Source: Companilactobacillus metriopterae
GTDB taxonomy: Bacteria; Bacillota; Bacilli; Lactobacillales; Lactobacillaceae
Direction of reading: 5' to 3'
Assembly: GCF_004117915.1 (NCBI RefSeq)
Contig: NZ_RSTD01000001.1
Span: 907,883 to 971,882 of the forward strand
DNA length: 64,000 bases
In this document: in pieces, positions 9,188-17,839 of the stretch
Position numbering within the stretch: position 1 is the stretch's first letter
Layout of the letters: each line of letters opens with the position of its first letter
Translations under genes and position numbers: made by a program
The notes under the pieces: model-generated
Database searches by the model: none
Told to the model about the DNA's origin: nothing
What the model saw: the letters and a program-made list of their open reading frames with translations, nothing else

Positions 9188-9862
9188 CTACTCATTCATA
9201 AACAATTGATATTTCTTCTTGTAGTAATTAAACTTTTCACTCCATGGTTTACCAAATATAAACAATAATATTGCAGTAAACAAAGCATGCGCTAAATCAA
9301 AATAGAAACTACCTACAAAAGCAAGACCGATACTTTGTAAATTAATAGAACTCACAAATCCTAATATATAATAAACATCCATTATCCAACCCATTAAGAA
9401 ACCTGCTAAGAAGCCCCATAATGTAAGCATGTATCTGTTAATTTTATGATTAGAAATTAAACCAGATATCAATCCAATCAATCCCATGGAAAACATTTGC
9501 CACGGAGTCCAAGCCCCTTGGCCAAAATACATGTTCGATGTTAACGCTATGATAGTCCCCATCAAAAAACCAGTTTCAGAACCTGCTACCATAGATCCTA
9601 ATATCAAAATGAACAACTCTGGTTTAACTGAAGGAAGTTCCGCAAATGCAATTCTTCCGCCAACAGCCAATGCACAAATTATAGCTATAAAAACTAATTC
9701 TCTAGTCGAGACAGCTTTCTTTTCAAATTTCACAAAATATAGAATTAGTACAAACGAAAGAAATAATATCGATATTAGTAGATAATTTTGCCTTTCAAAA
9801 AAACTAACAGCTGCCAATGATACAAAAGCAACTATAAACATAATTATTATTCTAATGTTCAT
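9188..9862 (-). CDS. ECF transporter substrate-binding (S) component, possibly for corrinoids
   Basis: This 224-residue, highly hydrophobic protein has six or more membrane segments. Residues 1-45 form two extra N-terminal segments, and the ECF S-like core begins near FIAIICALAVGGRIAFAELP (about residues 58-77). The core continues with the conserved-looking stretch MVAGSETGFLMGTIIAL and FGQGAWTPWQMFSMGLIGLISG, which are reminiscent of predicted cobalamin (CbrT-like) S components. It overlaps the upstream ATPase gene by 11 bases and is followed by pduV. Being inside a B12-dependent pdu operon with its own T and A subunits supports corrinoid uptake, but specificity is inferred only from context. 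Confidence 0.8.
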   Translation of the reverse strand: MNIRIIIMFIVAFVSLAAVSFFERQNYLLISILFLSFVLILYFVKFEKKAVSTRELVFIAIICALAVGGRIAFAELPSVKPELFILILGSMVAGSETGFLMGTIIALTSNMYFGQGAWTPWQMFSMGLIGLISGLISNHKINRYMLTLWGFLAGFLMGWIMDVYYILGFVSSINLQSIGLAFVGSFYFDLAHALFTAILLFIFGKPWSEKFNYYKKKYQLFMNE

Positions 9863-11477
9863 CTACTTCTACATCCTTCCATAGTAATGCACGTGGCCAA
9901 AAATCACCTATTGATTTGTTAATTTCAGTAGTATAGAAATAATTTTCCTCAAAGAAATCTTTTGGCGTTTGAAATTCTGTCAATTTTCCGTCAAACATCA
10001 TTGATACTTGATCACAGTACTGCGCCGTAAATTGTAAATCGTGAGTATTCATCAGTACTGTTCCACCGTTTTGGATATAATTTTTCAAATAACCCGACAG
10101 TATAACTTTGCTATTAGGATCCAACCCGTTTGTAGGTTCATCTAATATCATCAATTCAGGGTTTTTTATGAATCCCAAAATTAACGCCAATAATTCTTGT
10201 TGTCCACCACTTAAATCATATGGATTCTTATCCAGTAATTCGTCAAATCTAAAACTTTTTATTAACTCATCAAGCACAACCTTTGATGAACTATAGCTAT
10301 TTAACTGATCATCTAGCTCTTTTTTAACAGTATCAAATCTAAATAATAATGACGCACTTTGAGGTAAGTAAAAGACGTTTTTATAGAAATTTGAATAATC
10401 ATTTTTTATTTTAATATTATTTAATCTGATGCTGCCTGTTACTTTATCCAATTGATTTATCAGAACCTTTATCAAGGTTGATTTGCCAACACCATTTGGT
10501 CCAAGTATTGAATATATTTTACCTTTATCTAAAGAAAAACTGAGATGATCAACAATATTTTTGTTATTAAATTCATAACTAAAAGTTAGATTTTTAACTT
10601 CCAATATTTTTTCACTTGTTGACTCTGAGCTAATAAAATTATTAACGTAATGAAAATTTTGATTATAATTTTCCATTAATTGATGCAATTGATAATTTGT
10701 TACCGGAAATGATTTAAATTCTGATACTTTATTTAAATTATTAGCAATTACAAAACGATCGTTTTGAGTTAGATAATTTTGAAAACTATCCAATTTTGAA
10801 AATTCTTTAATGGCCTCGTTTGTTGATAGATCTAAAATAATTTGACCATCATTCATAATAATCAACCGATTGGCTAAATATATTGATCGATCAAGCATAT
10901 GATCAATGAACAATATTGTTATATGCATGTCTATATTTATTTTTTTGAGAATATTCAAAAATTTTTCAGAAGAGACAGGATCCAACTGTGACGTGGGCTC
11001 GTCCAATAAAATTGTCTCTGGATTTAATATAAGACCTGCAGCCAAATTAACTAGTTGTTTTTGTCCACCTGACAATTGTGATTCTTTATAATCGAGGATT
11101 TTAACAATGTCCAAGTAACTACTGATTTCAGCAATTTTTTTCGTTTTCTGCTGATCATCAAATCCATAGTTTTCGAGAACAAATTCTAACTCTTCTCTAG
11201 GTGTTTCTGTAACCATCTGATTATCTACAAACTGAGAAATATAGATAATATTATTTACATCCCTTTTGGATTTGTACTCAAAATTTCCTTGCTCAATTAC
11301 GCCTTGGTTCAATTCGGGAATAAATTGTCTCAACAATGTACTCTTACCGCTACCAGTTTCACCAATTATTACGGCAAAATCTCCACTATTAATTTGTAAA
11401 TTGATATTCTTCAGCGATATAGACTGGTTATTTGGGTATCTGAACGAATAGTCTCTGAATGATGCAATTTCCACCAT
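9852..11477 (-). CDS. Fused double ATPase of an ECF transporter (EcfA-EcfA')
   Basis: This 541-residue cytoplasmic protein is made of two ABC domains. The first has Walker A GETGSGKST (39-47), signature LSGGQ (135-139) and Walker B ILLDEP (156-161). The second, from about residue 290, has GPNGVGKST, LSGGQQE and LMILDEP. It would power the adjacent T and S components. Fusion of both ATPases in one chain is typical of dedicated (group I) ECF systems. Its start lies 67 bases inside the 3' end of the EcfT gene in another frame, and its end overlaps the S-component gene by 11 bases, so the three are tightly coupled. Confidence 0.92.
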   Translation of the reverse strand: MVEIASFRDYSFRYPNNQSISLKNINLQINSGDFAVIIGETGSGKSTLLRQFIPELNQGVIEQGNFEYKSKRDVNNIIYISQFVDNQMVTETPREELEFVLENYGFDDQQKTKKIAEISSYLDIVKILDYKESQLSGGQKQLVNLAAGLILNPETILLDEPTSQLDPVSSEKFLNILKKINIDMHITILFIDHMLDRSIYLANRLIIMNDGQIILDLSTNEAIKEFSKLDSFQNYLTQNDRFVIANNLNKVSEFKSFPVTNYQLHQLMENYNQNFHYVNNFISSESTSEKILEVKNLTFSYEFNNKNIVDHLSFSLDKGKIYSILGPNGVGKSTLIKVLINQLDKVTGSIRLNNIKIKNDYSNFYKNVFYLPQSASLLFRFDTVKKELDDQLNSYSSSKVVLDELIKSFRFDELLDKNPYDLSGGQQELLALILGFIKNPELMILDEPTNGLDPNSKVILSGYLKNYIQNGGTVLMNTHDLQFTAQYCDQVSMMFDGKLTEFQTPKDFFEENYFYTTEINKSIGDFWPRALLWKDVEVDEH

Positions 11478-12343
11478 AATAAGTGAACTCCTCCCATAAT
11501 AATTGGTATTAGAACAATTAAAATATTGAGTATCAAAATAACTAGTATGTATGAATTAAATGTAATTTTGATATTTGCCGAACCAAAATCAACTTTACCG
11601 TACTTTTTTACTACAAAAAAAATACTTAATAACATTTCAAAACCGATTAAACTTCTCAAAATGATATCATCTAAATTCTTTTTTGATTTTTGAGATTTGC
11701 TAATATTATTTGAAGTATATCCTCTAATAATCAGAGTATCAGACATGTTCATAAAACTGGGAATCACTTTGTCAAAAACAGTCCCAATTAATTCAATATT
11801 TTTCTTAAAAATATTGAATTTACTTTCGCTATCTTTTTTCTGTTCATTGAATTTCAACATAAATCGACTATTGTTAATAACATTGACTATTCTTGGAATA
11901 AATTTTGTAGTCAAAATAAAAATAATTGCAATACTTTTGAAATTTTTCGACAAGACTTGATATATTTGCTTATTATGAATTAGCTCATTGTAAACAAAAA
12001 ATGCAAACAGTAGATTAATAAATGAAATTCCTAAAGTTACTGAATTCAGTAGCGATTCAACAGTTATTTTTATTCTAAATAATTCAAACAAAAGAGTATT
12101 ACCTTGTTGGTTAATTACAAGATTAAAAACAACTGTCACTAAAAAAATGACTACACTAAATTTTAAGTATTTCAAAAAAATTTGACGATTTATTGCCAAA
12201 TTTAATATAAAAAAAGAAATCGATAAAGATACTGTCAGAAATAAATTATTGTAGATTAATGAAACAAATATTATCGACAAAATATAATAGAAGATTGTTA
12301 TGCTATTGACACTTTTTTGAAAATTATCTATCAACACTCTCAT
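11411..12343 (-). CDS. ECF transporter transmembrane scaffold (EcfT) component
   Basis: This 310-residue membrane protein has about six hydrophobic segments and, near residues 205-215, a cytoplasmic coupling motif DTLIIRGYTS resembling the A-R-G motifs of EcfT proteins. It would link the S component to the double ATPase encoded next. It starts 50 bases after pduU, beyond a terminator-like hairpin, with only a weak ribosome site (GGAATAA). That suggests expression depends on read-through. The sequence is Asn/Lys/Phe-rich like its neighbours, giving no sign of recent transfer. Confidence 0.85.
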   Translation of the reverse strand: MRVLIDNFQKSVNSITIFYYILSIIFVSLIYNNLFLTVSLSISFFILNLAINRQIFLKYLKFSVVIFLVTVVFNLVINQQGNTLLFELFRIKITVESLLNSVTLGISFINLLFAFFVYNELIHNKQIYQVLSKNFKSIAIIFILTTKFIPRIVNVINNSRFMLKFNEQKKDSESKFNIFKKNIELIGTVFDKVIPSFMNMSDTLIIRGYTSNNISKSQKSKKNLDDIILRSLIGFEMLLSIFFVVKKYGKVDFGSANIKITFNSYILVILILNILIVLIPIIMGGVHLLWWKLHHSETIRSDTQITSLYR

Positions 12344-12360
12344 AGTTTATTCCATTCTTT

Positions 12361-12396
12361 AAAAAGAGGTCACACCATAATAGCGTGACCTTTTTT
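12361..12396 (-). terminator. Terminator-like hairpin inside the pdu operon, between pduU and the ECF module
   Basis: The perfect 7-bp GC-containing stem 12367-12373 with 12385-12391 (AGGTCAC/GTGACCT), 11-base loop, is followed leftward by C and five T residues. Only about 20 bases remain before EcfT, leaving little room for a promoter. It probably lowers expression of the downstream module rather than stopping it. Confidence 0.7.
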
Positions 12397-12739
12397 AAGA
12401 CATAGTTATTTTAGATACAGAAAAGCCTAGATTATCTCTCAAGAAATACATACCTTGCTTCATTGATTCTTTAATTGAGCTGATATCTCCAGATAGAACC
12501 ACTGATCCACTGAATCGATCAATGAAGACAATCTTAACCAAACCCGATTTAGTAGCAATATCTGAAGCGATTGCCGCTGCCTCAGGAGGAGTGATTGTCA
12601 TTATCCCTATTGAGATATTGTCATCATCAATTCCTATCGTTTTTAAAACTTCAGAATCAGGTTTTGATATCACATGAGCCAAGGTAATTTGTTTTCCTGG
12701 AACAGACTCTTGTATAACTCTCTTTAATTTTTCAGTCAT
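12395..12739 (-). CDS. pduU: PduU-like microcompartment shell protein
   Basis: This 114-residue circularly permuted BMC-domain protein (EutS/PduU type) begins with the conserved RVIQESVPGKQITLAHVI and contains IGIMTITPPEAAAIASDIA and the DRFSGSVVLSG strand. Such proteins form hexameric shell tiles capped by a small beta-barrel. It follows pduW by 11 bases and is the last gene before the internal hairpin. A paralogue lies at 26903-27253, outside the operon. Confidence 0.93.
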   Translation of the reverse strand: MTEKLKRVIQESVPGKQITLAHVISKPDSEVLKTIGIDDDNISIGIMTITPPEAAAIASDIATKSGLVKIVFIDRFSGSVVLSGDISSIKESMKQGMYFLRDNLGFSVSKITMS

Positions 12740-12750
12740 TTTATCATTTC

Positions 12751-13926
12751 CTATACTAATCTAAATACATCTCTAGCAATTACAATTTCTTCATCAGTAG
12801 GAATCACACAGATATTTACTTTACTTGAATCACTACTAATAACCAGTGAATTATCTTTATTTCTAGATTCATCTATTTCTGCACCAAGATAAGTAAAGTT
12901 TTTCATAACACTTGATCGTATCGAAGAATCGTGTTCTCCAACACCTGCAGTGAAAACTATCGTATCAACGCCATTCATTGTAGCAACATATGAACCAATG
13001 TAGCTTTGAATTCGATGAACCATAATATTTACAGCTAATTGTGCTCGTTGATTTCCTTCTGATGCAGCCTTTTCAACATCACGAATATCGTTAGAAACTC
13101 CTGATATTCCCAATATTCCAGATTTAAGATTCAAAATATCTTTGATCTGCTGGCTATCCAAATTTTCATGTTCTTGAAGAAATGGAATAATTTGAGGATC
13201 GATATCTCCTGATCTAGTACCCATGACCAAGCCTGCTAATGGAGTAAAACCCATTGAATTATCAACTGTCTCTCCATTTTGAATCGCAGATATACTTGCT
13301 CCACTACCCAAATGACAACTAATTATCTTAGATGATTGATGTGGAAACAAGTCTTCAACCTGTTCTTTTATGTATTGGTGACTGGGACCATGAAATCCAA
13401 ATCTCTTTATTCCATATTTTTCATAATACTCATATGGGATAGCATACATTGAGTTTTCTTTTGGAATTGTAGTATTAAAAGAAGTATCAAAAATTGCTAC
13501 CTGAGGAGTATCAGGCATCAAATTTTCAAAAGCTTTAATACCCAATAAATTGACTGGATTGTGTAGAGGAGAAAGAGCCGATAAACGATCTATTGTATCT
13601 TCGACTTTTTTATCGACTACAACAGATTGTTCATACTCTTCCCCACCATTTGAAATTCTATGACCTACACCTTTAATTTCAGACATATCATTAACAATAT
13701 GATTATCAATAAGACCATCAATAACAAGTTGTACAGCAATTTTATGATCTAAAACACTAAGTGTTTTTTCAAATCTATCATCACTAGTTTTGATATAAAA
13801 ACTAGCATCATCATGACCTATTCGATCTACCTGACCACTTGCTATAGCAGTTTCTTCAGGCATCTCATAAAGTTTGAACTTTAATGAAGAGCTACCTGAA
13901 TTTATAGCTAAAATTTTTGATACCAT
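12751..13926 (-). CDS. pduW: Acetate/propionate kinase PduW
   Basis: This 391-residue ASKHA-family kinase has the N-terminal phosphate motif ILAINSGSSSLK, the FDTSFN region near residue 145, RFGFHGPSH near 173 and the GSGASISA and TRSGDIDP loops. It converts propionyl (or 3-hydroxypropionyl) phosphate plus ADP to the acid and ATP, the energy-yielding end of the oxidative pdu branch. The internal ATG is chosen because GGAG lies six bases upstream. An ATG twelve bases earlier overlaps that ribosome site. Acetate kinase activity is also likely. Confidence 0.92.
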   Translation of the reverse strand: MVSKILAINSGSSSLKFKLYEMPEETAIASGQVDRIGHDDASFYIKTSDDRFEKTLSVLDHKIAVQLVIDGLIDNHIVNDMSEIKGVGHRISNGGEEYEQSVVVDKKVEDTIDRLSALSPLHNPVNLLGIKAFENLMPDTPQVAIFDTSFNTTIPKENSMYAIPYEYYEKYGIKRFGFHGPSHQYIKEQVEDLFPHQSSKIISCHLGSGASISAIQNGETVDNSMGFTPLAGLVMGTRSGDIDPQIIPFLQEHENLDSQQIKDILNLKSGILGISGVSNDIRDVEKAASEGNQRAQLAVNIMVHRIQSYIGSYVATMNGVDTIVFTAGVGEHDSSIRSSVMKNFTYLGAEIDESRNKDNSLVISSDSSKVNICVIPTDEEIVIARDVFRLV

Positions 13927-13950
13927 GGAATTCTCCATCCTTAAATATAC

Positions 13951-15072
13951 TTATCCAACTATTTTTTTATAGATATTTAGCAAATCTTCATCAGATGGTT
14001 CTACTGGATTGTACTTATAGTTTCCATCTTTTTTGGCATATTCAACAACTCGATCTGCTTCTTGCATTGCATCTTTTGCTGTAATTCCAAATTCCTTCAA
14101 TGACTTAGGACAATCCATTTGAGTCATCATCAAATGAATCTGACGAATTATTTTTTTAATAGCTACATTGTCTGCAATATTTTTAGAAACTAGTCCACAA
14201 CGTCTAGCTGCATCAGCATACTTTTTCTGTGCATTTTTATCTGCACGTGCATTGTACTCAATAGCATATGGCAATGTAATAGCACATGCTAAACCATGTG
14301 GCATATGATAAATTGAACCCAATTGATGAGCAATTGCATGAGCAATTCCTAATCCAGCATAACTAAATGAAGCACCTGCAGCAGCTGAAGCCTCATGAAT
14401 GATTTTACGTAATTCTATATTTTGTGGATCTTTAGTCACTTCTACAAGATGATCAAATATTACACTCATAGATTTTTCTGCTAAAGCATCTGTAAATAAA
14501 TTATTATCTTTACCAACTAGAGCTTCAAAATCATGTGTCAAAACATCTAATCCTGAAAATGCAGTTACAGATTTAGGGGCACTCATTACTAATTCCGGAT
14601 ACAAAATTGAAATATCAGGAATTAGATAATTTTCAATAATTGGAAATTTGACTCCATTTTTATCATCAGTGATAACCGCAGCATTGGTAACTTCAGAACC
14701 TGTTCCACTTGTTGTAGGGATTCCAACAAAGCAACCGATAGGACTATTTGTTATTTTTTCACCAAAGAATCTGATTGCTTTAGCTGTATCTATGGCAGAT
14801 CCACCACCGACTGCAACCATCACAGTTGGTTTGACATTAACAAAGAATTTAACTCCACTAGTTATGTTTTCCAAAGGAGGATCAGGTTTTACATCAGAAA
14901 AAATCTCGATAGTATTTCCTGAATTAAGATGACTTGTGATTTTATTAAATTCTTTAGTATCAACTAAAAATGGATCACAAACTAAAAGGATTTTTTGATT
15001 TTTAAAATTATCTAATTTATTTAAACTATCACTACCTGAAACAATGATAGGTTTTAAGGTAAACTCTGACAT
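13951..15072 (-). CDS. pduQ: Iron-containing alcohol dehydrogenase PduQ (1-propanol dehydrogenase)
   Basis: This 373-residue group III alcohol dehydrogenase has the nucleotide-binding motif VGGGSAIDTAKA near residues 88-99 and the metal-binding histidines in AGLGIAHAIAHQLGSIYHMPHG near 240-260. It reduces propionaldehyde to 1-propanol, or 3-hydroxypropionaldehyde to 1,3-propanediol, while regenerating NAD+. Length matches Salmonella PduQ. It lies between pduP and pduW with short gaps, the usual pdu order. No encapsulation helix is obvious at its N-terminus. Confidence 0.93.
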   Translation of the reverse strand: MSEFTLKPIIVSGSDSLNKLDNFKNQKILLVCDPFLVDTKEFNKITSHLNSGNTIEIFSDVKPDPPLENITSGVKFFVNVKPTVMVAVGGGSAIDTAKAIRFFGEKITNSPIGCFVGIPTTSGTGSEVTNAAVITDDKNGVKFPIIENYLIPDISILYPELVMSAPKSVTAFSGLDVLTHDFEALVGKDNNLFTDALAEKSMSVIFDHLVEVTKDPQNIELRKIIHEASAAAGASFSYAGLGIAHAIAHQLGSIYHMPHGLACAITLPYAIEYNARADKNAQKKYADAARRCGLVSKNIADNVAIKKIIRQIHLMMTQMDCPKSLKEFGITAKDAMQEADRVVEYAKKDGNYKYNPVEPSDEDLLNIYKKIVG

Positions 15073-15087
15073 TTGAATTTTTCCTTT

Positions 15088-16506
15088 CTAGTTCCAAGAT
15101 CTCAATGAAAATCCTTGTGGTGAATTTAGTCTTCTACGTCTTGTAAATGACTTAGAAGTTGTTGTTCCTTCTCCAGTTGGTGTAGCAATAGTTAGAGCTG
15201 ATGCTCCTGTATAACCAACACCTGTACCTGAATATGTAGGACCATTGACAACAAAAATTGATGTATTCATACGATGTGCAGCTTTGTTGATTTGTACCAA
15301 ATCTCTAGAGTGGATTGAAGCAGTATGATGATTACCATTTTCTGAGAATACGGCAGTAGCTAGTGTACTTTCAAAATCAGGACATGCAACAATCGGAATA
15401 ATTGGCATCAACATTTCAGTTGTATTGAATGGATGTTCTTTATCAGCTTCCAAAATAATAATTTTTGGATTGCCAGTATATGAAATATTGGCTTGATCTA
15501 AGATAAATGTGGCATCTTTACCGATAAATTTACGGTCAGGTTCACCACTTGGTTGAATTGTCATTCCTACTAATTTATCAATATCAGCTTTATTTCTTAG
15601 TAAAAATGCACCTTCTGCTTGAAGTTTTTGGATTAGTTCTGCTTTAACAGGTTGTTCAACAATAATTTCTTTTTCAGCAGTACATAGGATGTCATTATCA
15701 AATGAAATTGAATCAACTAAGTTATGGGCTGCCAAATCTATATCAGCAGTAGCATCAACAATTGCTGGAGGATTTCCTGCACCTGCACCAATTGTTTTCT
15801 TGCCACTTGTCATTGCTTGATGAACAACAGCTGGACCACCTGTAACAGCTAATAGAGCTATATCAGGGTGTTCCATCATTCTCTGAACAGATTCAATACT
15901 TGGTTCACTAATACTTACGATCAAGTTCTTTAGTCCAGTAGCTTGATAGATGAATTCATTCATCTTTTCAATTGTCCAGCGAGTAATATTCTTAGCACCA
16001 GGATGAGCACCAAAGAATATAGTATTTCCACCTGCAAACATCATAATTGCATTTGCAATTACTGTTTCTGATGGATTAGTACTTGGACCTACCGCACCAA
16101 TAACACCATAAGGTGCATATTCGTACATAATAAGTCCACCATCACCAGTTTCAGCTTCTGGTTGAAGAAGTTCAGAACCGGGAGTATTGTACAAAGCATT
16201 GTTTAATTTTGCTATCTTTGCATCAACAGTACCCATTCCTGTTTCTTCTTTGATTTGTTTTGCCATCCATTCAATATAAGGCTTGAAACCTTCCTTAATT
16301 GAAGTTATGACTTTTTCTCTAGTTTCAATTGAGCAATCCATGAAGATATCTGAAGCAGCTTTTGCTGCAGCAATTGCATCATCGACATTATTAAAAATTC
16401 CATTGTTACCATCTGATGAAGATCCTTGCACTGAAGTATCTAAACCATTGGATTTTTGTAATTCTTCACTTAAAATTGCACGAATTTTTTCTTCTAAATT
16501 ATCCAT
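15088..16506 (-). CDS. pduP: CoA-acylating propionaldehyde dehydrogenase PduP
   Basis: This 472-residue aldehyde dehydrogenase has its catalytic cysteine in SFDNDILCTAEKEI near residue 274 and glycine-rich nucleotide motifs such as AVTGGPAVV. It oxidises propionaldehyde (or 3-hydroxypropionaldehyde) to the acyl-CoA. Residues 3-16, LEEKIRAILSEELQ, form an amphipathic helix followed by a Ser/Gly/Asp linker. This matches the known PduP encapsulation peptide, so the enzyme is probably inside the shell. It overlaps the upstream GlcG-domain gene by eight bases. Confidence 0.95.
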   Translation of the reverse strand: MDNLEEKIRAILSEELQKSNGLDTSVQGSSSDGNNGIFNNVDDAIAAAKAASDIFMDCSIETREKVITSIKEGFKPYIEWMAKQIKEETGMGTVDAKIAKLNNALYNTPGSELLQPEAETGDGGLIMYEYAPYGVIGAVGPSTNPSETVIANAIMMFAGGNTIFFGAHPGAKNITRWTIEKMNEFIYQATGLKNLIVSISEPSIESVQRMMEHPDIALLAVTGGPAVVHQAMTSGKKTIGAGAGNPPAIVDATADIDLAAHNLVDSISFDNDILCTAEKEIIVEQPVKAELIQKLQAEGAFLLRNKADIDKLVGMTIQPSGEPDRKFIGKDATFILDQANISYTGNPKIIILEADKEHPFNTTEMLMPIIPIVACPDFESTLATAVFSENGNHHTASIHSRDLVQINKAAHRMNTSIFVVNGPTYSGTGVGYTGASALTIATPTGEGTTTSKSFTRRRRLNSPQGFSLRSWN

Positions 16507-16978
16507 ACTTAATTCCTTTCATAATGTATTCAACAATTGACTCGCAAATAGCTTGATCTTCTTCGACTGCTCCACCACTCACGCCAACAGATCCAATAAT
16601 TTGATTGTTTACAACAACTGGAATTCCACCTGCAAATGATACAAGTTTTCCATCCAACATTGTTTCCATCTCATATAATGGTTGACCAGGTTGAATTTGA
16701 GGTCCAACTTCTTTAGTTGGCATCTTCATAGCAACAGCACTCCAAGCTTTTTTAGGAGCAAGTACAGCACTAACCATATTTGCATTTGGCATATGATAGG
16801 TTAGGATTGGTTGAGCATATGCATCAGTGATACACATTGTTACTCCAACGCCTAATTCATTTGCTTTCATTTCTCCTTGGTCTAAAGCTGATTGTAAGTT
16901 TTTTCTAGAAAAAACAGACACACCATCTTGATTTGTTATTGAGCTTTGCATTTTCACAAAAATATTTTCAGGTGTCAT
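16499..16978 (-). CDS. GlcG/HbpS-family protein corresponding to the PduO C-terminal domain
   Basis: This 159-residue DUF336 (GlcG/HbpS) protein has the hallmark LVSFAGGIPVVVNNQIIGSVGVSGG near its end. In Salmonella this domain is fused to the PduO adenosyltransferase and has been reported to bind heme. Here it is a separate gene directly after the adenosyltransferase gene (three-base gap) and before pduP (eight-base overlap), the arrangement also seen in other lactobacilli. Its exact role in the microcompartment is unresolved. Confidence 0.88.
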   Translation of the reverse strand: MTPENIFVKMQSSITNQDGVSVFSRKNLQSALDQGEMKANELGVGVTMCITDAYAQPILTYHMPNANMVSAVLAPKKAWSAVAMKMPTKEVGPQIQPGQPLYEMETMLDGKLVSFAGGIPVVVNNQIIGSVGVSGGAVEEDQAICESIVEYIMKGIKYG

Positions 16979-16981
16979 GAT

Positions 16982-17554
16982 TTAACTTCTTTCCTTATAT
17001 TCTTTGAGAACTTTTTCCACTATTTCATCTTGCTGGTCTATATAGTCTTCATCACGCGCAAGAATATAGAAAAAATCTGATAGACGATTAACATACTTCA
17101 TTAGGTCAGGTCTCACAGTTGAAGTATCATTCAATTGATCCACTAGACGTTCTGCTCTTCGGCAAACAGATCTTGCAAGGTGAAGATGAGCTCCGGCGAC
17201 ACTTCTACCTGGAAGTATAAATTCATGTACTTCCGGTAACTTTTTGGTGTACTCATCAATGACTTCTTCTAAAACCTTAGTGTCATTTCCATCTACTCGC
17301 TTACTTTTACTATAGAATCTATCGGTATCTTCATTAGCTAATTCGCCAGCAACTAAAAATAAGTTGTTTTGTATTGTATCCAACAAATCTATGTTCTTGG
17401 AACTTTTACAAAATTTTTGAGCGACACTAACTTGTGAATTACATTCATCGATAGAACCATATGTTTCAACTCGCAATGAATATTTTTTTACACGTGTTCC
17501 ATCAAAAAGTGAAGTACTACCTTTGTCACCTTTTTTTGTATAAATAGCCATCAT
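16982..17554 (-). CDS. pduO: PduO-type ATP:cob(I)alamin adenosyltransferase
   Basis: This 190-residue protein has the ATP-binding start YTKKGDKGSTSLFDG (5-19), the ILPGRSVAGAHLHLARSVCRRAERL segment region at about 115-140 and the family's length. It adenosylates reduced corrinoid, supplying coenzyme B12 to the diol dehydratase. Two consecutive ATGs follow a GAGG site; the first is kept. It is the operon's primary adenosyltransferase, placed between pduN and the GlcG-domain gene. A second, diverged copy ends the operon. Confidence 0.93.
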   Translation of the reverse strand: MMAIYTKKGDKGSTSLFDGTRVKKYSLRVETYGSIDECNSQVSVAQKFCKSSKNIDLLDTIQNNLFLVAGELANEDTDRFYSKSKRVDGNDTKVLEEVIDEYTKKLPEVHEFILPGRSVAGAHLHLARSVCRRAERLVDQLNDTSTVRPDLMKYVNRLSDFFYILARDEDYIDQQDEIVEKVLKEYKERS

Positions 17555-17562
17555 TAAAACCT

Positions 17563-17838
17563 CTACTTATCAAATCTATCGACTATACCAACAATTGCAG
17601 AATCAGCGGCTTCATTTCTATTTTGACCGTTAGACGAATCAGAAATTCTTGCTGCTGCTCCTCTAACCATAAGAACTGTCTCGCCAATACCTGCTCCAAC
17701 AGTATCTACTGATACCTCTTCACTACGAATATTGTTTCTAGAACTATCTATGGGTTGGACAATCATTAATTTTTTACCAACTAGAGATTTTGCTTTTTGC
17801 GTTGATACTACACTTCCTACTACTACACCCATGTACAT
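17563..17838 (-). CDS. pduN: PduN pentameric microcompartment vertex protein
   Basis: This is a 91-residue EutN/CcmL-family protein, starting MYMGVVVGSVVSTQKA. It contains LMIVQPID, the central VDTVGAGIGETVLMVRG and the end ADSAIVGIVDRF. Pentamers of this family close the twelve vertices of the shell. The ATG at 17838 directly follows the pduM stop; a TTG in frame 18 bases earlier is rejected because AAGGG fits the ATG. A single vertex protein gene is present, as expected for one compartment type. Confidence 0.93.
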   Translation of the reverse strand: MYMGVVVGSVVSTQKAKSLVGKKLMIVQPIDSSRNNIRSEEVSVDTVGAGIGETVLMVRGAAARISDSSNGQNRNEAADSAIVGIVDRFDK

Positions 17839-17839
17839 A

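Noticed and set aside
14648..14932. Rightward open frame antisense to pduQ, and similar antisense frames within pduP, pduG, arcB, carbamate kinase and leuS
   Set aside because: Each lies inside a gene with strong motifs and lacks its own ribosome site; they are codon-bias shadows.
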